Shown here: positions 59,149-64,000 of the stretch, piece after piece | Position numbering within the stretch: position 1 is the stretch's first letter | Layout of the letters: every line of letters begins with the position of its first letter | Source: Arenimonas oryziterrae DSM 21050 = YC6267 | Lineage (GTDB): Bacteria > Pseudomonadota > Gammaproteobacteria > Xanthomonadales > Xanthomonadaceae | Direction: 5' to 3' | NCBI RefSeq assembly: GCF_000420545.1 | Contig: NZ_ATVD01000002.1 | Location: forward strand, 558,001-622,000 | DNA length: 64,000 nucleotides | Made by a program: the position numbers and the translations under genes | Notes under the pieces: model-generated | The model's database searches: none | Told to the model about the DNA's origin: nothing | Seen by the model: only the letters and a program-made list of their open reading frames with translations

Positions 59149-59469
59149 ATGACCTGGTTGATGATTCTTCTGATGCTCGCGGCCCCGGCGATCGCCTATT
59201 GGTCGGCCGGCCGCGCGGCCGCCGAACTCGCTGTCCACCATGGCCGCCGCGCCTGCTACCACGCCGGTGTGCAGTGGCTGGACCAGAGCGTGCATCTGGT
59301 GAAAGTGCGCCTGCGTCGGTCCGAATCGGGCTGGCTGGGCTGGGAACGCCATTTCCGCTTCGAATACTCCAGCGGCGGCGAAGACCGGCGCGCCGGCCTG
59401 GTGATCATGCATGGCCGGGCGCTCGCCGGGCTGGTCGGCCCGATGCCGGAAGAAGCCAGCGTGCACTGA
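59149..59469 (+). CDS. DUF3301 family protein
   Basis: 106 residues. One N-terminal hydrophobic segment (MTWLMILLMLAAPAIAYW), then ACYHAGVQWLDQSVHLVKVR and GWERHFRFEYSSGGEDRRAG, the DUF3301 pattern. Role unknown. Divergent from the FHA gene; no clear ribosome binding site seen. Confidence 0.82.
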   Translation: MTWLMILLMLAAPAIAYWSAGRAAAELAVHHGRRACYHAGVQWLDQSVHLVKVRLRRSESGWLGWERHFRFEYSSGGEDRRAGLVIMHGRALAGLVGPMPEEASVH

Positions 59470-59497
59470 ACGCGCGACGGCTCATGCCGTCTGCGAC

Positions 59498-59917
59498 TTA
59501 TTTCACCACGCGCAAATGACCGCCGCGTTTCGGACCGTCACCCGTGGGTTCGGGGCCCTCGTCGTCCGGGCCATCGGGCGGCAGCATGCCGCCGTCCTCG
59601 GGCAGCATCATGCCCTGCCCGGTTTCCTGCGCGTAGATCGCCAGCACGGCCGACACCGGCACGATGACCGACTGGCTGACGCCGCCGAAACGCGCCATGA
59701 AACGGATCTCGCGATTGCCCAGATCGAGCTGGGCCACGGCGCGCGCGGCGATATTGAGCACCACGCGACCGTCCTTGATCGTCGAATGCGGCACCTGCAC
59801 CCCGTCCCGGCTGGCGTCGACCAGCAGGTAGGGCGTCATGTCGTTTTCGCCGATCCATTCGTACAACGCCCGCAACAGATACGGGCGGTTGGAACTCATC
59901 TGGGGCGTTTCGCTCAC
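59498..59917 (-). CDS. sspB: ClpXP protease specificity-enhancing factor
   Basis: 139 residues from GTG at 59917, which overlaps the sspA stop (GTGA); an ATG 18 bases later is the alternative. NRPYLLRALYEWIGENDMTP, GRVVLNIAARAVAQLDLGN, EIRFMARFGGVSQSVIVP are the SspB substrate-binding fold; the acidic-Pro linker ends in GGHLRVVK, the ClpX-docking tail. It delivers ssrA-tagged proteins to ClpXP. Confidence 0.95.
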   Translation of the reverse strand: MSETPQMSSNRPYLLRALYEWIGENDMTPYLLVDASRDGVQVPHSTIKDGRVVLNIAARAVAQLDLGNREIRFMARFGGVSQSVIVPVSAVLAIYAQETGQGMMLPEDGGMLPPDGPDDEGPEPTGDGPKRGGHLRVVK

Positions 59918-60549
59918 GCAGGCAACTCGCGCAACTGCTTTTCCTCGGCGGTCATGCTGCGCACGAAACCGGGATTGCGGAAAATCCGCTGGCCGTAGTC
60001 CTCGATCAGCTTGGCTTCCTTGGGCAGGATCACGCCCAGGGCCGGCAGACGCCAGATGATCGGCGCGACCGCGCAATCGGCCAGGCTCATCTCGGCATTG
60101 AGGAAGAACTTCGAGGCCTTGAACAAGGGCAAGGCGCCCAGCAGCACTTCCTTGAGGCGCTTGCGGCCGGCTTCGGCCTGGACCTTGTTGCCGTTCTGGA
60201 TCGCCTGCACATGCGGCACCCATTCCAGCTCCAGGCGCAGCATCGCCAGGCGCAGACGCGCGCGCGAGAGCGGATCGACCGGCATCAGCGGCGGATGCGG
60301 GTAGCGTTCGTCGAGGTATTCGCTGACCACCGACGCGGCGTACAGCACCAGATCGCGATCGACCAGGGTCGGCACGGAATGATAGGGATTGAGGTCCAGC
60401 AGGTCCTCGGGGGGATTGTTGGGGTCGACCGACACCAGTTCATAGCTCACGCCCTTGGCGGCGAGGACGAGCCGGACCCGATGGCAAACCACGCAATCGG
60501 GCGACGAGAACAGGGTCAGGGCATTGCGGATACGCGGGCTTGCAGCCAT
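59914..60549 (-). CDS. sspA: stringent starvation protein A
   Basis: 211 residues with the glutathione-transferase fold: NALTLFSSPDCVVCHRVRLV, NPYHSVPTLVDRDLVLYAAS, LNAEMSLADCAVAPIIWRLP. SspA binds RNA polymerase rather than acting as an enzyme. Coupled to sspB; it follows petABC, the usual betaproteo/gammaproteobacterial linkage, across a terminator. Confidence 0.95.
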   Translation of the reverse strand: MAASPRIRNALTLFSSPDCVVCHRVRLVLAAKGVSYELVSVDPNNPPEDLLDLNPYHSVPTLVDRDLVLYAASVVSEYLDERYPHPPLMPVDPLSRARLRLAMLRLELEWVPHVQAIQNGNKVQAEAGRKRLKEVLLGALPLFKASKFFLNAEMSLADCAVAPIIWRLPALGVILPKEAKLIEDYGQRIFRNPGFVRSMTAEEKQLRELPA

Positions 60550-60650
60550 CGACGACACCTCGGGAGGACGCCTCCAGCCCCCTGCCGACGGTCGTCCGAA
60601 CCCTAACCCTGCACGAAATGGCGTCTTTATGGCAAGCCCCGCCACCACGA

Positions 60651-60676
60651 AAAAGGCTGCCCGGAGGCAGCCTTTT
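60651..60676 (-). terminator. terminator after petC
   Basis: AAAAGGCTGCC, loop of four, GGCAGCCTTTT; symmetric, with a short U-tract. Confidence 0.75.
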
Positions 60677-60701
60677 CGACGATCCGGGACGCGCTTGGCG
60701 T

Positions 60702-61484
60702 TTAGTGCACGTCGCGCCAGTACTCGCTCTTGAGCAGATAGGCGAGGAAGGTGAACAGCGCCAGGAACAGCACCACCCAGGCACCGATCGACTCGCGCTG
60801 GATCGCGGCCGGTTCGCCGACATAGGCCAGGAAGGCGCTGATGTCGCGGGCGGCATGGTCGTATTCCTCTTCGGTCATCCGGCCCTTCTGGGCTTCCGGA
60901 ATCTCGAAACCGACGATGCAGGCGCCCTGGTATTCGCCCTTGTGGCAGGGCTCGGCTTCGCCCTTGGCGTTCTTGTGCTTGGGCTCGGTGACCGCATGCT
61001 GCACGCCCTGCAGTTCCCAGAGCACATGCGGCATGGACGCGCCCGGGAACACCGAGTTGTTCCAGCCCATCGGACGGGCCTCGTCCACATAGAAGGACTT
61101 GAGGTAGTTGTAGATCCAGTCCGCACCCTGCGCCTTGGCGCGGGCTTCGACGCTCAGGTCCGGCGGTGCCTTGCCGAACCAGGCCAGGCCGTCGCCAGCG
61201 TCGAGGCTGGAGCGGATGGTCTCGCCGAACTTCGCGTCGGAGTAGATGAGGTTCTGCTCGACCTGCTCCTGCGTCAGGCCCAGGTCCTCGGCCATGCGCG
61301 AGTAGCGCTGGTAACCGAGCGAATGGCAGCCCGAGCAGTAGCTCATGTACAGGCCGGCACCACGCTGCAGCGAGGCCTTGTCGCCCAGGTCGATGTGGGC
61401 CGACTCCATCTCGGCACCTTCCGAGGCCCACGCGAACGCGGGCGCCAGCAGCAGGGCGAGGACGAACAAACGGAACTTAGTCAT
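60702..61484 (-). CDS. petC: ubiquinol-cytochrome c reductase cytochrome c1 subunit
   Basis: 260 residues. Signal peptide, haem c site YCSGCH, GYQRYSRMAEDLGLT, Met ligand region FPGASMPHVLWELQGV and a C-terminal membrane anchor (AWVVLFLALFTFLAYLL). Third gene of the bc1 operon, overlapping petB by 8 bases. Confidence 0.96.
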   Translation of the reverse strand: MTKFRLFVLALLLAPAFAWASEGAEMESAHIDLGDKASLQRGAGLYMSYCSGCHSLGYQRYSRMAEDLGLTQEQVEQNLIYSDAKFGETIRSSLDAGDGLAWFGKAPPDLSVEARAKAQGADWIYNYLKSFYVDEARPMGWNNSVFPGASMPHVLWELQGVQHAVTEPKHKNAKGEAEPCHKGEYQGACIVGFEIPEAQKGRMTEEEYDHAARDISAFLAYVGEPAAIQRESIGAWVVLFLALFTFLAYLLKSEYWRDVH

Positions 61485-62721
61485 GCATGGTCACCCGCTC
61501 AGGGACCGACTTGAACGAGCCCATACGGCTCCAGATCGGCATGGTGATGAAGAAACCGAAGTAGAACAGCGTCAGCGCGCGCGCCAGCCAGGTCTGCGCC
61601 GTGCTGCCCGACTGCATGCCGAGGTAGGCCAGGGTCACGAAGGACGCGGCGAACAGCATCATCAGCACCTTGTGCAGCATCGGGCGGTAGCGGATCGACT
61701 TGACCGGGCTGCGATCGAACCACGGCAGGCCGAACAGGATGATGTTCGCGCCACCCATGACCATCACGCCCAGCAGCTTGTCCGGCACGGCGCGCAACAT
61801 CGCGTAGAACGGCGTGAAGTACCAGACCGGCTTGATGTGCTCGGGCGTAACCAGCGGGTTGGCCGGCACGAAGTTATCGTGCTCGAGGAACAGGCCTCCG
61901 AAGGTCGGCACGAAGAACAGGATGAAGGCCGCGATCATCAGGAAGAAGCCGGCGCCGAACAGGTCCTTGACCGTGTAGTACGGATGGAACGCGATGCCGT
62001 CCAGCGGGATCTTGGTGACCGGATCCTTCGCCTTCTTGATGTCGACGCCCTCGGGATTGTTCGAGCCCACTTCGTGCAGCGCGCCCAGGTGCAGCACGAC
62101 CAGCAGCAGGATCACCAGCGGCAGCGCGATCACGTGCAGGGCGAAGAAGCGGTTGAGGGTGGCGTCGGAGACCAGGTAGTCGCCGCGGATCCACTCGGTC
62201 AGCTCGCCGCCGACCATCGGAATCGCGCCGAACAGGTTGATGATCACCTGCGCGCCCCAGTAGCTCATCTGGCCCCACGGCAGCACGTAGCCCATGAAGG
62301 CTTCGGCCATCAGCGTGAGGAAGATCAGCATGCCCAGGACCCAGACCAGCTCGCGCGGTTTCTGCGAGGAGCCGTAGATCAGGCCGCGGAACATGTGCGC
62401 GTAGACGACCACGAAGAACAGCGAGGCGCCGGTCGAGTGCATGTAGCGGATCAGATAGCCGCCGGTCACGTCGCGCATGATGTATTCGACCGATGCGAAG
62501 GCTTCTTCCGCGCTCGGCTTGTAGTTCATCGTCAGGAAAATGCCGGTGACGATCTGGTTGACCAGCACCAGCATCGCGAGCGAGCCGAAGTAGTACCAGA
62601 GGTTGAAGTTCTTCGGAGCGTAGTACTCCGACATGTGCTTCTTGTAGAACGGCATGAACGCCGGAGCGCGCTCCGTGAACCAGGTCGTGGCGCCGGCAAT
62701 GGCGCGGTCGATGAAGTTCAT
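61477..62721 (-). CDS. petB: ubiquinol-cytochrome c reductase cytochrome b subunit
   Basis: 414 residues, eight transmembrane helices. Haem-ligand helices VEYIMRDVTGGYLIRYMHST with GASLFFVVVYAHMFRG and FALHVIALPLVILLLVVLHL. The Qo-site motif is PVWY (in TPEHIKPVWYFTPFYAML) instead of PEWY. Overlaps petA by one base. Confidence 0.96.
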   Translation of the reverse strand: MNFIDRAIAGATTWFTERAPAFMPFYKKHMSEYYAPKNFNLWYYFGSLAMLVLVNQIVTGIFLTMNYKPSAEEAFASVEYIMRDVTGGYLIRYMHSTGASLFFVVVYAHMFRGLIYGSSQKPRELVWVLGMLIFLTLMAEAFMGYVLPWGQMSYWGAQVIINLFGAIPMVGGELTEWIRGDYLVSDATLNRFFALHVIALPLVILLLVVLHLGALHEVGSNNPEGVDIKKAKDPVTKIPLDGIAFHPYYTVKDLFGAGFFLMIAAFILFFVPTFGGLFLEHDNFVPANPLVTPEHIKPVWYFTPFYAMLRAVPDKLLGVMVMGGANIILFGLPWFDRSPVKSIRYRPMLHKVLMMLFAASFVTLAYLGMQSGSTAQTWLARALTLFYFGFFITMPIWSRMGSFKSVPERVTMHD

Positions 62722-63326
62722 CAGGCAGCTCCCTGCGGCGCGACGCCCACGATCAGATGCGTGTCGTCAACGAAATGATAGGGCGGGACTTCCAGGTTCG
62801 CCGGCGCTGGCACGCCCTGGAAGACGCGACCGGCGAGATCGAAGCGCGACTGGTGGCAGGGGCAATAGAAGCCGCCCTTCCATTCCGGGTCGTAAGCCTG
62901 CGGCACCATTTCCGGCACATAGCCCGGCGAGCAGCCCAGGTGGGTGCAGATGCCGACGATGACCGCCAGCTCGGGCTTGATCGCGCGGGCCTCGTTCTTG
63001 GCGAAGGCCGGCGTCTGGTCGGCGTTGTCGGACTTGGGGTCCTTCAGGCGGCCATCCAGGGTCGGCAGGACCTTGAGCTGCTCGGCATTGCGCTTGAAGA
63101 TCCAGACCGGCTTGCCGCGCCACTGCACGATCATGCGCATGCCCGGCTCGTTGTCGATCTTGCTGATGTCCACTTCGACCGGTGCACCGGCCACCTGGGC
63201 GCGGGCACTGGGTTTCCATGACGAAATGAACGGTACGGCCGCGAGACCCACGCCCACGGCACCCACAACCGCGGTGGTCGCGGTCAGGAAGCGGCGGCGG
63301 CCCAGGTTGGCTTCATCGTTAGCCAT
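62721..63326 (-). CDS. petA: ubiquinol-cytochrome c reductase Rieske iron-sulfur subunit
   Basis: 201 residues. Twin-arginine-like N-terminus NLGRRRFLTATTAVVGAVGV, then the 2Fe-2S ligands in CTHLGCSPGY and FYCPCHQSRFDLAGRV. First gene of the bc1 operon, 63 bases after a good promoter. Confidence 0.96.
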   Translation of the reverse strand: MANDEANLGRRRFLTATTAVVGAVGVGLAAVPFISSWKPSARAQVAGAPVEVDISKIDNEPGMRMIVQWRGKPVWIFKRNAEQLKVLPTLDGRLKDPKSDNADQTPAFAKNEARAIKPELAVIVGICTHLGCSPGYVPEMVPQAYDPEWKGGFYCPCHQSRFDLAGRVFQGVPAPANLEVPPYHFVDDTHLIVGVAPQGAA

Positions 63327-63389
63327 TCGGCTCTCCGAGATTTAGCTGAAAGAGGGTGGACGGAGCAAAGCCCCGACCAAAGACGCGCA

Positions 63390-63418
63390 ATTGTAGCGAT
63401 GCCCGTCGCGGGCGACAA
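63390..63418 (-). promoter_or_regulatory. sigma-70 promoter of petABC
   Basis: TTGTCG, 17-base spacer, TACAAT on the minus strand; the leader is about 57 bases. Confidence 0.78.
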
Positions 63419-63433
63419 CGGAGCCTTAACAGC

Positions 63434-64000
63434 TCACGGGGATGCGAGGGCGGTGCGGTAGCGCTCGGCGAGCTGGCCCACACGCTGTACATAGCGCTGG
63501 GTTTCGGCATAGGGAGGCACGCCGCCGTTGCGGTCGACCGCGCCTTCCCCAGCGTTGTAGGCGGCCGCGACCAGGGTCAGGTCGGACCGGTAGCGCTTCA
63601 TCAGCCAGGACAGGTACTGCACGCCGCCACTGATGTTCTGGGCCGGATCGTAGGCGTCGGTGACGCCGAACCGGGCCGCGGTGGCCGGAATCAGCTGCAT
63701 CAGACCCTGGGCGTTCTTGTTCGAGCGCGCGTTGGCGCGGTAGGCCGATTCGGCGTGGATGATCGCGCGCACGACCGCTTCCTCGACGCCGTACTGCGAG
63801 GCCGCCGCCTGGATTTCGGCACGATAGGCATCGGTATTGAGGCGCACGCTGCCGAAATTCACGCCCGGCGCCGCACCGCAGGCGTAGCAGGTGTCCATGG
63901 CGAAGATCGGGAACTCGACGCGGGTGACCTTGACGTTGGCGACGCCGGCCGGCCGGCGGTTGCTGAAATTGCGCACGCCGTTCTCGTCGAGGTACGAGTA
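63434..64000 (-). CDS. lytic transglycosylase, N-terminus cut by right edge
   Basis: The frame runs into the window edge (YSYLDENGVRNFSNRRP...), so at least 188 residues are present and the start is outside. The N-terminal YxYxDENGVxNFSN motif is DUF4124-like. The SLT domain has the catalytic Glu in AIIHAESAYRANARS, NAQGLMQLIPATAARFGV, ISGGVQYLSWLMKRY and AAYNAGEGAVDR. It cleaves peptidoglycan. The two Cys in DTCYACG may form a disulfide or a metal site. Confidence 0.92.
   Translation of the reverse strand, partial: YSYLDENGVRNFSNRRPAGVANVKVTRVEFPIFAMDTCYACGAAPGVNFGSVRLNTDAYRAEIQAAASQYGVEEAVVRAIIHAESAYRANARSNKNAQGLMQLIPATAARFGVTDAYDPAQNISGGVQYLSWLMKRYRSDLTLVAAAYNAGEGAVDRNGGVPPYAETQRYVQRVGQLAERYRTALASP

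Overview
The window is GC-rich, densely coded chromosomal DNA of a gammaproteobacterium, most likely of the order Lysobacterales (Xanthomonadales). The pointers are the gene orders thrS-infC-rpmI-rplT-pheS-pheT-ihfA-merR-tRNA-Pro, petABC next to sspA-sspB, and rsmD-coaD-ferredoxin, together with a large minor-pilin/PilY1 operon, an Oar-like TonB receptor and dispersed GTAGGAGC palindromes. The genus cannot be told from the sequence alone. No phage, insertion sequence, CRISPR array or rRNA was found. The window is mostly core genome with a few accessory modules.

Layout, 1-15 kb. On the minus strand, tgt (cut by the left edge) and queA make queuosine. Next is a minus-strand operon of ABC-2 exporter ATPase, permease, a membrane-anchored amidohydrolase with a CIA30-like tail, and a DesK/DesR-like two-component pair. 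A short intergenic region with TGTCA/TGACA repeats separates it from a divergent class-III aminotransferase and a small conserved protein. A P-loop-like protein converges on a long minus-strand run: rsmD, coaD, a lipoprotein, a YfhL-type ferredoxin, ggt, a membrane-anchored unknown, an MBL hydrolase, a DUF4920 protein and a MAPEG protein.

15-27 kb. The plus strand carries ftsY, an AsmA-like protein, mutY and yggX, then two small unknowns. tRNA-Phe and a coupled helicase/exonuclease pair resembling Bacillus MrfA/MrfB follow on the minus strand. A lipoprotein and an acyl-CoA dehydrogenase lie on the plus strand.

26-40 kb. This is the translation supercluster on the minus strand: tRNA-Val, thrS, infC, rpmI, rplT, pheS, pheT, ihfA, merR, tRNA-Pro. 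thrS has a leader with a consensus-like promoter, a tiny reading frame with two Thr codons, a complementary antiterminator segment and a strong terminator, which looks like a ribosome-mediated attenuator. infC appears to start with AUC. A 477-base infC-rpmI gap is filled with dispersed repeats and a terminator-like hairpin. A Ser/Thr kinase with a TPR-like tail and uvrB follow.

40-49 kb. An orphan FimT-like pseudopilin and tRNA-Asn precede the type IV pilus minor-pilin operon (fimT-pilV-pilW-pilX-pilY1-pilE, minus strand) and ppnN.

49-64 kb. The minus strand has an Oar-like TonB receptor and a translationally coupled grxD-SDR-marC set. sodB is divergent from grxD across a dyad that overlaps both -10 elements. 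purE-purK, a Trm112-like protein with nadC, an FHA-domain membrane protein, a DUF3301 protein, sspA-sspB, the cytochrome bc1 operon petABC behind a good sigma-70 promoter, and a lytic transglycosylase cut by the right edge complete the window.
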